In this document: positions 53,632-61,726 of the stretch, piece after piece
Layout of the letters: every line of letters starts with the position of its first letter
Position numbering within the stretch: position 1 is the first letter of the stretch
The notes under the pieces: generated by a model
The model's database searches: none
What the model saw: only the letters and a program-made list of their open reading frames with translations
Told to the model about the DNA's origin: nothing
Made by a program: the position numbers and the translations under genes
Assembly (NCBI RefSeq): GCF_937898475.1
Contig: NZ_CALEJS010000010.1
Location: 186,001-250,000 of the forward strand
Direction of reading: 5' to 3'
DNA length: 64,000 bases
Origin: an uncultured Chitinophaga sp.
GTDB lineage: Bacteria; Bacteroidota; Bacteroidia; Chitinophagales; Chitinophagaceae

Positions 53632-54534
53632 ATGTCACATGATCATTCGCACGGCCTGCCTTCCGGCAGTGCTAACCTGAACAGGGCCTTTATCTGGGGA
53701 ATTGTGATGAACCTGGGCTTTGTGGTCATAGAGTTTGTAATAGGAATTATCACTGATTCCCTGGCACTTATCTCAGACGCAGGGCATAATCTCAGCGATG
53801 TGGCCAGCCTGGTGCTTTCGCTGCTGGCTTTCCGCCTGGCGCGCATCAGGCCTAATTCACGTTATACCTACGGCTACCGTAAAAGTACCATTTTGATCTC
53901 GTTATTGAATGCCCTTATCCTGCTGGTGGCGGTTGGCGCCATTGGTTATGAGGCCATACGGCGTTTTTCCCTCCCTGCGCCGGTGCCCGGTGGCACCATG
54001 GCCATTGTAGCCGCCGTCGGTATAGGAGTTAATGCGGCCTCCGCCTTCCTGTTTTTCCGGGATAAGGAGAGCGACCTGAATGTAAAAGGGGCCTATCTCC
54101 ACCTTCTGGCCGATGCGCTGGTATCGCTGGGCACAGTGATAGCCGGCCTGCTGATAATAGGTACCGGTTGGTATTGGATAGACCCGGTGGTAAGCCTGCT
54201 CATTATGGTGGTGATCATTGCAGGCACCTGGAACCTGCTGCGTGACAGCCTGCGGCTATCCCTGGATGCCGTGCCGCCGGGTATTGACATTAACCGCGTC
54301 AGGGAACTGGCCCTGCAGATACCTGGTATTAAAGACATCTATCACATTCATATCTGGGCTATGAGCACTACAGAAACGGCCCTTACAGCACAGGTACTGG
54401 TAAATGAACAACTGAAAAGAGAGGAGGTATCCCGGCTCAAGAAAACCCTGCGGCATGAGCTGGAGCACCTGGGTATCAACCATATTACCCTGGAAACAGA
54501 CAGCGGTGAGAAGGAAGAGAATATTCCATTGTAG
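53632..54534 (+). CDS. Cation diffusion facilitator metal exporter
   Basis: 300 residues with six membrane spans. The CDF signature is in LALISDAGHNLSDVASLVLS (metal-binding His/Asp) and in the repeated HLLADALVSLGTVIAGLLI. A cytosolic C-terminal domain with IHIWAMSTTETALTAQVLV ends the protein. The His-rich start MSHDHSHG may bind metal. Members export zinc, cobalt or cadmium by proton antiport; zinc is the likeliest. Confidence 0.92.
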   Translation: MSHDHSHGLPSGSANLNRAFIWGIVMNLGFVVIEFVIGIITDSLALISDAGHNLSDVASLVLSLLAFRLARIRPNSRYTYGYRKSTILISLLNALILLVAVGAIGYEAIRRFSLPAPVPGGTMAIVAAVGIGVNAASAFLFFRDKESDLNVKGAYLHLLADALVSLGTVIAGLLIIGTGWYWIDPVVSLLIMVVIIAGTWNLLRDSLRLSLDAVPPGIDINRVRELALQIPGIKDIYHIHIWAMSTTETALTAQVLVNEQLKREEVSRLKKTLRHELEHLGINHITLETDSGEKEENIPL

Positions 54535-54661
54535 CTTGGAAACACGGGGGATTTTACTTCCTATGTGCCTGAGCAAATGGCCGGTTTGAATCCGGTCCAG
54601 GATATGCTGAATGCGGATGGATGCGGATGCCTGTCAAAATAAACAAATAATAATGCGCGAA

Positions 54662-54708
54662 GAAGAGACCAGCGTCAGGATTTGTTGTACATTCACGCTG
54701 GTCTCTTC
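54662..54708. repeat. Hairpin upstream of the lipase gene
   Basis: GAAGAGACCAGCGT (54662-54675) and ACGCTGGTCTCTTC (54695-54708) are perfect 14-base inverted repeats with a 19-base loop; no T run follows on the plus strand. It stands 38 bases before the lipase ATG and could be a leader structure or a terminator of unusual type for the CDF transcript. Confidence 0.6.
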
Positions 54709-54746
54709 AAAAAGGCCTTATTCAATCACCCTCAAAATCCTTTCTT

Positions 54747-55616
54747 ATGGACTCCCTTACAAGTATCCAGGTACCTGTTACGCAGGCTATCCAGTATGGT
54801 AACTGTGTGGAAACTGCCTATGACGTTTACCAAAGTACCGGCAACAATCTGAACCCGCCGCTGTCGGCCTATCCCAAATCTTTCCAGGAAAATTACCAGC
54901 TGGTATTCAACATCCAGATGACGGACTTTTTCTGGTTTAACCAGACGCCCAGCTACTACGGCTTTATTGCCAAAAGCCTGGCTGCGCCCTACAACTACGT
55001 AGTAGCGCTTCGCGGTACCCTTACCTGGGAAGAATGGTATGATGATTTTGATGATTTCCGCACTGCTTTTGACCGTGCCCCCAATGGCGGTTATGTTGCC
55101 AGCGGCTTTTACACCATTTTCCAGTCGCTTACACTGAATGTGCCCAACCAGGGTCCTGCCAATCTTCGCCTGGTAGACGCGGCCATTGAGCCATCGCTTA
55201 CATTCGGGGGCGATACGGGCAAGGTGCCCGTGGTAGTGGCAGGTCATAGCCTGGGCGCCGCCCTGGCTACCATGTATGCCGCGTATATGGCTAATTCCGG
55301 TCCGAATGGACAAGGGCTTTCAGTATACACCTATGCATCGCCCAAGGTAGGCGATGGTACTTTTGCGGCGATGTACAACAAGACGGTCCCGCAGAATTAC
55401 CGGATCTACAACAAGCCGGATATTGTACCCCACGTACCCATAGACTTTGACATTTTTGATCCTTTTGTGCAGGTAGCCGGCGGGTATGAGATTGACTCAA
55501 AGAATTATAAGGCGGTGCGCCGTTCACTGGAGTGTTATCATTCCCTGAAAACGTATTTGTTTGTGCTGGGCGGCGGGGTAGACACCAGTATATTAGCGGC
55601 GAATTGTTTGCTATAA
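54747..55616 (+). CDS. Lipase family protein (class 3 type)
   Basis: 289 residues of the alpha/beta hydrolase fold. The oxyanion region is YVVALRGTLTWEEW, the nucleophile Ser168 is in VVVAGHSLGAALATMYA, Asp in NKPDIVPHVP and a His in LECYHSLK complete a likely triad. Class 3 lipases hydrolyse acylglycerols. No signal peptide is visible. The last 6 bases overlap the end of convergent rsmG. Confidence 0.88.
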   Translation: MDSLTSIQVPVTQAIQYGNCVETAYDVYQSTGNNLNPPLSAYPKSFQENYQLVFNIQMTDFFWFNQTPSYYGFIAKSLAAPYNYVVALRGTLTWEEWYDDFDDFRTAFDRAPNGGYVASGFYTIFQSLTLNVPNQGPANLRLVDAAIEPSLTFGGDTGKVPVVVAGHSLGAALATMYAAYMANSGPNGQGLSVYTYASPKVGDGTFAAMYNKTVPQNYRIYNKPDIVPHVPIDFDIFDPFVQVAGGYEIDSKNYKAVRRSLECYHSLKTYLFVLGGGVDTSILAANCLL

Positions 55617-56231
55617 TTTCACCGCCACCACATACTTCTCCTTAAAATATTCTTCCTGGAATAATTTATAGATCTCCACCATAGTAGGGCGGCATCCGCT
55701 CTCGGAGATCTCTTGTGTCAGATCTCCCCCCTTCAGGCATATCAACCCGCCGGGGCGGCCTTCGGGCCCTTTCTTCAGCAAGGGCCTGCTCCATCTCCAG
55801 AGGTCGCCCAGTGGGGCCACCGCCCTGGAAACAACCAGGTCAAACTTACGGTTTTTGATATCTTCCACCCGGCTGTGTGCGGTAGTCACGTTTTGCAGTC
55901 CCAGGCCTTCGGCTACCGCCTGCACCACTTTGATCTTTTTACCAATGGAATCTACCAGGTGAAACTTCACTTCCGGGAACAATATGGCCAGTGGAATGCC
56001 GGGGAAGCCCCCGCCCGTACCCAGGTCTAACACCTGCAGGTTGTCTGGAAGCACTACGGCTGCGGCTATGGCCAGGGAATGCAGCACATGTTTTTCGTAC
56101 AGGCTGTCTATGTCCTTGCGGGAGATGACGTTGATCTTTTCATTCCATTCGCGGTACAAAGCATCCAGCGCCTGCAGCTGGTCCAGCTGCGCGGGCGTAA
56201 AATCAGAGAAGTATTTAAGAATGATGTCCAT
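55611..56231 (-). CDS. rsmG: 16S rRNA (guanine527-N7)-methyltransferase
   Basis: 206 residues. The SAM loop is VLDLGTGGGFPGIPLAI, with VDSIGKKIKVVQAV and the SRAVAPL motif characteristic of RsmG/GidB; NEKINVISRKDIDSLYEKHVLHSL is the typical N terminus. It methylates G527 of 16S rRNA; loss gives low-level streptomycin resistance in many bacteria. Confidence 0.95.
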   Translation of the reverse strand: MDIILKYFSDFTPAQLDQLQALDALYREWNEKINVISRKDIDSLYEKHVLHSLAIAAAVVLPDNLQVLDLGTGGGFPGIPLAILFPEVKFHLVDSIGKKIKVVQAVAEGLGLQNVTTAHSRVEDIKNRKFDLVVSRAVAPLGDLWRWSRPLLKKGPEGRPGGLICLKGGDLTQEISESGCRPTMVEIYKLFQEEYFKEKYVVAVKL

Positions 56232-56240
56232 GGTGTAAAA

Positions 56241-56343
56241 ACAGTTAGCTATTGGCCTTTAGCACTTCGCTAATGATCCAATAGCTATGATATTCTGAAC
56301 CAGGGTCTGAGCTAACAGCCGGCAGCCAGTAGCTAACAGCTGC
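56241..56343. repeat. Intergenic repeat, family A
   Basis: ACAGTTAGCTATTGGCCTTT and TTAGC on the left, GCTAACAGCCGGCAGCC and AGCTAACAGCTGC on the right, between rsmG and the glycosyltransferase on the same strand. Confidence 0.65.
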
Positions 56344-56349
56344 TGCTTC

Positions 56350-57483
56350 CTACCAATGGTTTTTAGTCTTGAAAAATAAAGCCGGCGTGAAGATAATGTA
56401 ATACAGGCACATAAAGATGTCCATCAGCCAGGAGAACTTGAAGAGGTCTGCCTCATCAAGCTTGCGCAGGGCAAAAAAGAAGATGACGGACTGGATGAGC
56501 ATTTTGGCGCCGAAAACTGCCAGCACGTATTGCATCAGCGGCTGGTAGAACAGGCTTACAATAAAAGCAGGATAAAAAAGGAAATGCGTGAGGGAGAACA
56601 GGCCCAGCAGCACTTTATGGCCAAAGCGATAATGTTTGCCGGTGCTCATGTGCCGGGTTTTCTGGCGGAACCACCTGCTCCAGTTGGTTTTTGGCTCAGA
56701 GTAGGTAAAGGCCTGTTTGTCTATCACAACGGCTACATTGCGGGCGTTACCCGCGCTGTTCACAAACAGGTCGTCATCTCCGGACGCCAGGTGTTGGTGA
56801 TTGGTGAAGCCCTTGTTCCGGAAGAACAGGTCTTTTTTATAGGCCAGGTTACGGCCTACACCCATATAGGGAATACCCGCCATCGCAAAAGACAGGTATT
56901 GCAGGGCGCTGAAAGCCGTTTCATACCGGATCACCTTATTCAGGAAGCCGGGCTTTTTATGGTAGGGGCCATAGCCCAGTACGATCTCCTTTCCGTCGCG
57001 GAAACCCTGGCTCATGATAGACAACCAGTTAACGCTGGCAGGGCGGCAGTCTGCATCTGTCAGCAGCACATGCTCATGCTGTGCGCCTTTGATGCCGATA
57101 GACAGCGGGTATTTTTTACCCGGGATGAACTTGGCCGCCTGTTTCAGCTCAATATGACGGTAATGCGGGTATCCTGTTTCGATAGAACGCAGGTAATACT
57201 TGGTATCATCTTCAGAATTATCGTTTACCACGATCACTTCATAGTCTGGCTGCTGAATGGAGCCATAACGCTGCTGCAGCACCGTGGGCAGGTTCTTCTG
57301 CAGGTTCAGTTCCTCATTCTTGGCGCAAATGATCAGGGAAAAGGGATTTTCCGGTGTACCGTCGCTCTCGAACTTGCGGCGGTAAAATGCTACTCTGGAA
57401 AAGAATACCAGGTAGTACAGCACCTGTATACCGGCAATAGTAGCAAAAACATAGAAGGTTATTAAACCCAGGCTTTCCGACAT
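56350..57483 (-). CDS. Membrane glycosyltransferase, family 2
   Basis: 377 residues: N-terminal span (LITFYVFATIAGIQVLYYLV), GT2 catalytic domain with SLIICAKNEELNL, EVIVVNDNSEDDT, the acidic LLTDADCRP and the SRWFRQKTRH acceptor-loop motif, then three or four C-terminal spans. It probably moves a sugar onto a lipid carrier or growing glycan at the inner membrane. No polysaccharide cluster surrounds it. Confidence 0.88.
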   Translation of the reverse strand: MSESLGLITFYVFATIAGIQVLYYLVFFSRVAFYRRKFESDGTPENPFSLIICAKNEELNLQKNLPTVLQQRYGSIQQPDYEVIVVNDNSEDDTKYYLRSIETGYPHYRHIELKQAAKFIPGKKYPLSIGIKGAQHEHVLLTDADCRPASVNWLSIMSQGFRDGKEIVLGYGPYHKKPGFLNKVIRYETAFSALQYLSFAMAGIPYMGVGRNLAYKKDLFFRNKGFTNHQHLASGDDDLFVNSAGNARNVAVVIDKQAFTYSEPKTNWSRWFRQKTRHMSTGKHYRFGHKVLLGLFSLTHFLFYPAFIVSLFYQPLMQYVLAVFGAKMLIQSVIFFFALRKLDEADLFKFSWLMDIFMCLYYIIFTPALFFKTKNHW

Positions 57484-57508
57484 ATGAGGACAAATATATA
57501 TGTTTAAA

Positions 57509-57670
57509 TACCAAAACCCAAATTCCTAAATTCCAAATATGAAATCCCAAATCCCAGAATCAAATCCCAAAACCCAAATTCCAAAGGGTGAAGGGCACAT
57601 AAGATCATTTCCGTTACTTTTGCAGCTCATTTCCCATTTTGGATTCTGGGATTTGGTATTTGGTATTTGG
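57509..57670. repeat. Intergenic inverted repeat, family D
   Basis: Left arm 57509-57582 (units CCAAAACCC, AAATTCC, AAATCCCAAATCCCAGAATC) is answered by right arm 57637-57670 (GGATTCTGGGATTTGG, TATTTGG). The tgt -7 box lies between the arms, so the right arm is in the tgt leader. Confidence 0.75.
57615..57622 (+). promoter_or_regulatory. Putative -7 element of tgt-lptG
   Basis: TACTTTTG fits TAnnTTTG, about 57 bases before the tgt ATG and within the loop of the family D repeat; no clear -33 box. Confidence 0.45.
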
Positions 57671-57678
57671 CATTTAAC

Positions 57679-58809
57679 ATGAAATTTGACCTTCTTTCAA
57701 CAGATACGAACAGCCGTGCCCGTGCAGGGGTGCTGACCACGGCCCATGGCGCTATAGAGACGCCTATTTTTATGCCCGTAGGCACGGTGGGCAGCGTAAA
57801 AGCCGTTACACAGGAGCAGTTGCGTGCCGATGTACAGGCGCAGATCATCCTGGGAAATACTTATCACCTGTACCTGCGCCCCGGCCTGGAAGTATTGTCG
57901 GCTGCGGGGGGATTGCACCGTTTTAACGGCTGGAACCGCCCGATATTGACAGACAGCGGCGGCTACCAGGTGTTCTCACTGGCCGCCAACCGTAAAATAA
58001 AGGAAGAAGGGGTGGTATTTCAGTCGCATATTGATGGCAGCCGTCACTTGTTCACACCAGAAAGTGTGATGGATATTCAGCGCACCATCGGGGCTGATAT
58101 CATTATGGCTTTTGACGAATGCCCGCCTTACCCCTCAGAATATCACTACGCCCGTAAATCAATGGAGCTGACCCATCGCTGGCTGGACCGCTGTATCCAA
58201 CGGATGCAGGAAACGCAGCCGGCTTACGGTCATGAACAGACACTGTTCCCCATAGTGCAGGGCAGTACCTATAAGGATCTCCGGACCATTTCTGCTACCG
58301 AGATAGCAGCCCGCGGATGCGCCGGTAATGCCATCGGCGGACTTAGCGTAGGAGAGCCGGAACAGGAGATGTATGATATGTGCGGACTGGTTTGTGACAT
58401 TCTTCCTGCTGATAAGCCCCGCTACCTTATGGGCGTAGGCACCCCCTGGAACATCCTGGAAAATATCTCGCTCGGGGTAGATATGTTTGATTGCGTAATG
58501 CCTACCCGTAACGGGCGTAACGGCATGCTGTTTACCTGGCAGGGCGTGATCAATATCAAGAATAAGAAATGGGCTACCGATTTCTCCCCGGTGGATGAAG
58601 AAACCCAATGCTTTGCCAGTAACCATTACACCAGGGCCTACCTGCGGCACTTGTTTGCCGCCGGCGAAATACTGGGCATGCAGCTGGCCAGCATCCATAA
58701 TCTTGCGTTTTACCTGCAGCTGGTAAAAGCCGCCCGGGAGCATATCATGGCAGGCACCTTTGCCGCCTGGAAAACGGGCATGGTAAAACAGCTGCAGACA
58801 AGATTGTAG
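57679..58809 (+). CDS. tgt: tRNA-guanine transglycosylase
   Basis: 376 residues from ATG 57679 (an in-frame TTG 12 bases earlier lies in the repeat and is not preferred). The catalytic domain shows TDSGGYQVFSL, MAFDECPPYPSEYHYA and GGLSVGEPEQEM. The enzyme swaps guanine for preQ1 in tRNA anticodons. The zinc site is degenerate: where E. coli has three Cys (CDCYTC) this protein reads TQCFAS, keeping only one Cys and the later His (SIHNLAF). lptG follows by 93 bases, a common neighbour. Confidence 0.94.
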   Translation: MKFDLLSTDTNSRARAGVLTTAHGAIETPIFMPVGTVGSVKAVTQEQLRADVQAQIILGNTYHLYLRPGLEVLSAAGGLHRFNGWNRPILTDSGGYQVFSLAANRKIKEEGVVFQSHIDGSRHLFTPESVMDIQRTIGADIIMAFDECPPYPSEYHYARKSMELTHRWLDRCIQRMQETQPAYGHEQTLFPIVQGSTYKDLRTISATEIAARGCAGNAIGGLSVGEPEQEMYDMCGLVCDILPADKPRYLMGVGTPWNILENISLGVDMFDCVMPTRNGRNGMLFTWQGVINIKNKKWATDFSPVDEETQCFASNHYTRAYLRHLFAAGEILGMQLASIHNLAFYLQLVKAAREHIMAGTFAAWKTGMVKQLQTRL

Positions 58810-58812
58810 ATC

Positions 58813-58842
58813 AGCCGTTAATGCATGACCATGGCTAACGGA
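58813..58842. repeat. Short family A-like hairpin
   Basis: GCCGTTA and TAACGG units flank a short loop between tgt and lptG. Confidence 0.4.
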
Positions 58843-58902
58843 TAAGCGCTGGATCTGACAACTGACAACTAATTACTATATTGCCTGCGCAAAAAAATAT
58901 TG

Positions 58903-59982
58903 ATGACAAAGATCGACTGGTATATACTACGTAAGTTCATAGGTACCTTCATTTATTCCCTCATGGTGCTGCTGATCATCTCAGTAGTGATCGATATTAC
59001 GGAAAAGGTGGACGACTTCATGAATAATAATCTCTCCCTGAGGACCATCGTGGTAGACTACTATTTCGGCTTCATTCCCCATATTGCGGCGCTGTTGTTC
59101 CCTTTGTTCATCTTTATATCCGTTATTTTCTTCACCTCCAAGATGGCGTACCGTACGGAGATCATCGCCATCCTGACCGCCGGCGTAAGCTTCCGGCGTT
59201 TTATGCGTCCTTACGTGATAGGGGCTTTGCTCTTTGGCGGCATCCTCTGGATGGGCAACCGCTGGGTGGTACCAAATGCCAACCGCATCCGTACCGCCTT
59301 TGAAAATACCTATATCAGGTCGCGCGGGGTAGGGCAAACCCAGTATGACCGCACTACCCGGATAGACAGTTTTACCTATGTGACCTTTGCCACCTATGAC
59401 CCTAATTACAAAAGCGGCAGCGGCTTTGTAATGGAAAAGGTAGAAGGGCTGGATATGACCTTCAAGCTGCGGGCTGACCGTATCCTCTGGGATTCGGTGA
59501 GCAGCAGTTGGAAACTGGACTATGTTTCCATGCGCCGGATCGATCACCTGCACGAAACCTGGTGGAACAAGCAGGATACCGTGCTGAAGATGGCGCTTAC
59601 CCCCAAGGAACTGGTGGAAGAGCGCAATATCCAGGAAGCCATGACCACACCAGAGCTGGATAGATTTATTGCCCGTGAAGAGCTGCGCGGAGCAGAAGGC
59701 CTGAACATCTATTACGTAGAAAAATACCGCCGTACCTCGTCGGCAGCGGCCGTGGTGATCCTGAGCCTGATAGGCGCTATCATTGCTTCCCGTAAGATCA
59801 GGGGAGGCAGTGGTCTGCACCTGGCCCTGGGCATCGTGATCAGCGCATCCTATATAATCTTCCTGCAGTTCTCTACGGTATTCTCTACCAAGGCTAACCT
59901 GGACCCCCTGCTGGCGGTGTGGATCCCGAACTTTATCTTCGGCGGCCTGGCTATCTGGCTGTACATGAGAGCGCCTAAATAA
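58903..59982 (+). CDS. lptG: LptF/LptG family lipopolysaccharide export permease
   Basis: 359 residues from ATG 58903. Six spans in two groups flank a periplasmic domain; the N terminus TKIDWYILRKFIGTFIYSL and MVVPNANRIR-type sequence are typical. The family forms the inner membrane part of the LptB2FG pump that extracts lipopolysaccharide. Whether this copy is F or G is uncertain; its link to tgt favours the Bacteroidota YjgP/YjgQ form usually called LptG. Confidence 0.85.
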   Translation: MTKIDWYILRKFIGTFIYSLMVLLIISVVIDITEKVDDFMNNNLSLRTIVVDYYFGFIPHIAALLFPLFIFISVIFFTSKMAYRTEIIAILTAGVSFRRFMRPYVIGALLFGGILWMGNRWVVPNANRIRTAFENTYIRSRGVGQTQYDRTTRIDSFTYVTFATYDPNYKSGSGFVMEKVEGLDMTFKLRADRILWDSVSSSWKLDYVSMRRIDHLHETWWNKQDTVLKMALTPKELVEERNIQEAMTTPELDRFIAREELRGAEGLNIYYVEKYRRTSSAAAVVILSLIGAIIASRKIRGGSGLHLALGIVISASYIIFLQFSTVFSTKANLDPLLAVWIPNFIFGGLAIWLYMRAPK

Positions 59983-59985
59983 TTA

Positions 59986-60138
59986 AGCCGTTAGTCATTA
60001 GCTGTCAGCCGTCAGCTAAAAATTCACATTTCTTTAATATTTATATTTCTTCTTGCAAAGTGTATTGTAAATGATTGTATTGTAAGTGCTTACAATAGCT
60101 ATCCGCTAATGGCTAACGACTATCGGCTGCTAAAAACG
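59986..60138. repeat. Intergenic inverted repeat, family A, with inner hairpin
   Basis: Left 59986-60022 (AGCCGTTAGTCATTAGCTG, CAGCCGTCAGCTAAAAA), right 60096-60138 (TAGCTATCCGCTAATGGC, TAACGACTATCGGCTGC). Between them TATTGTAA (60063, 60078) and TTACAATA (60090) form a perfect 8-base hairpin with loop GTGC. Confidence 0.7.
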
Positions 60139-60161
60139 TAGTATCTTAGTTAACAAATCAT

Positions 60162-60169
60162 TACTTTTG
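60162..60169 (+). promoter_or_regulatory. Putative -7 element of gltA
   Basis: TACTTTTG fits TAnnTTTG, 44 bases before the citrate synthase ATG; no clear -33 box. Confidence 0.5.
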
Positions 60170-60213
60170 ACAATTGATCGATTTTGTTTTAACTACCAAA
60201 CTATCGTATTAAA

Positions 60214-61539
60214 ATGGGGTATATAAAAGAAAAGTTCAAGGTAAAGGCTGATGAGCTTAGCGCAGAAGTCAAGGACCTGTTAAAGAACCATGGCACAAAA
60301 AAGATTGATGATGTTACTATTGCGCAGGCGTATCAGGGTATGCGTGGTATAACCGGTCTGGTAACAGAAACATCATTGCTGGATGCGAACGAAGGGATCC
60401 GTTTCAGAGGTTATTCCATTCCTGAGCTGCAGGAGCAACTGCCTAAAGCGCAGGGTGGAAGGGAGCCTTTACCTGAAGGTTTGTTTTATCTGATGCTGAT
60501 AGGCGAATTACCCACTGAGGCAGATGTGCAATACCTGTCCAGCATGTGGGCCCGCCGTTCGCATGTACCCAATTACGTGTTTGCCGCTATTGAGGCGCTG
60601 CCGCTGACCACACACCCCATGACTATGTTCACGGTGGGTATCATGGCACTGCAGACAGAATCTGCTTTTGCCAAAGCTTATGCAGAAGGCATGAGCAAAA
60701 AGGATTACTGGAGCCACATGTATGAGGATACCATGAACCTCATTGCACGCCTGCCCCGCATCGCTGCTTACATTTACCGCCGCAAGTACAAGAATGGCGA
60801 TCATATACAACCTAATGGCATGCTGGATTGGGCGGCCAACTTTGCCCACATGCTGGGTTATGACGATGAAGGCTTTAAAGAGCTGATGCGTCTTTACATG
60901 ACCATCCACTCTGATCATGAGGGTGGTAACGTAAGCGCCCACACGACTCACCTGGTAGGTTCTGCCCTGAGCGATGCCTACCTGTCTTTTGCCGCAGGTA
61001 TGAACGGCCTGGCAGGTCCCCTGCATGGTCTGGCCAACCAGGAAGTGATCCGCTGGATCATGAGCATGCGCGAAGAGCTGGGGGGCGGTATGCCTACCAA
61101 AGAACAGATCGAGCAGTATGTGCGCAAAACGCTGGCAGACGGTAAGGTAGTGCCTGGTTACGGCCACGCAGTACTGCGTAAAACCGATCCGCGTTTCACT
61201 GCACAGATGGAATTTGCCAAAAATCACCTGCCTGATGATGAGCTGGTACGCATTGTATGGATGGTTTATGAAACCGTGCCCCCCATTTTACAGGAGCTGG
61301 GTAAGGTAAAGAACCCCTGGCCCAATGTGGATGCACACTCCGGCGCACTGCTGGTACACTACGGCATGGTAGAGTATGAATTCTACACGGTGCTGTTCGG
61401 CGTTTCCCGTGCATTGGGCGTACTGGCTTCCCTTTGCTGGGACAGGGCCCTGGGCCTCTCTATCGAGCGTCCCAAATCTGTGACCACCGAGTGGATGAAA
61501 CTGTTTGTATCCGGTAAAGTGGAAGCAATAGCTGATTGA
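60214..61539 (+). CDS. gltA: Citrate synthase
   Basis: 441 residues. The active-site residues appear as His in LYMTIHSDHEGGNVSAH, His in VPGYGHAVLRKTDPR and Asp in NVDAHSGALLVHYG. MRGITGLVTETSLLDANEGIRF and AAGMNGLAGPLHGLANQEV resemble the mitochondrial-type branch more than proteobacterial GltA. It joins acetyl-CoA and oxaloacetate at the entry of the TCA cycle. A terminator made of family B repeat units follows. Confidence 0.95.
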   Translation: MGYIKEKFKVKADELSAEVKDLLKNHGTKKIDDVTIAQAYQGMRGITGLVTETSLLDANEGIRFRGYSIPELQEQLPKAQGGREPLPEGLFYLMLIGELPTEADVQYLSSMWARRSHVPNYVFAAIEALPLTTHPMTMFTVGIMALQTESAFAKAYAEGMSKKDYWSHMYEDTMNLIARLPRIAAYIYRRKYKNGDHIQPNGMLDWAANFAHMLGYDDEGFKELMRLYMTIHSDHEGGNVSAHTTHLVGSALSDAYLSFAAGMNGLAGPLHGLANQEVIRWIMSMREELGGGMPTKEQIEQYVRKTLADGKVVPGYGHAVLRKTDPRFTAQMEFAKNHLPDDELVRIVWMVYETVPPILQELGKVKNPWPNVDAHSGALLVHYGMVEYEFYTVLFGVSRALGVLASLCWDRALGLSIERPKSVTTEWMKLFVSGKVEAIAD

Positions 61540-61544
61540 TCCGG

Positions 61545-61710
61545 GAAGTCCATGGTCCATAATCCATGGCCAATGGACCGTCTGATTAAAATATTGTTGT
61601 GAAAAAAAGTCCATGGGGTCATCTTCCATGGACTTTTTATTTTATTTAGTTTTTACTTTGCGGCCTGAATAGCTGTATACGCCATGGACCATCAACCATG
61701 GGCCATGTAT
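61545..61710. repeat. Intergenic repeat, family B
   Basis: Five or more CCATGG/GGACC-type units: GAAGTCCATGGTCC, AATCCATGGCC, AATGGACC, the terminator stem, then GCCATGGACCATC and CCATGGGCC. It fills the gltA-recG gap. Confidence 0.7.
61604..61638 (+). terminator. Terminator after gltA built from family B units
   Basis: AAAAAGTCCATGG (61604-61616) and CCATGGACTTTTT (61626-61638) form a perfect 13-base stem with a 9-base loop, followed by ATTTTATTT. Works on both strands in principle. Confidence 0.85.
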
Positions 61711-61726
61711 TTAAAAATCAATTCCC

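Noticed and set aside
54611..54802. 63-residue frame before the lipase gene
   Set aside because: Crosses the 54662-54708 hairpin and runs into the lipase gene; no family character.
56530..57465. 311-residue plus-strand frame over the glycosyltransferase
   Set aside because: Antisense shadow; the minus-strand frame has clear GT2 motifs and membrane spans.
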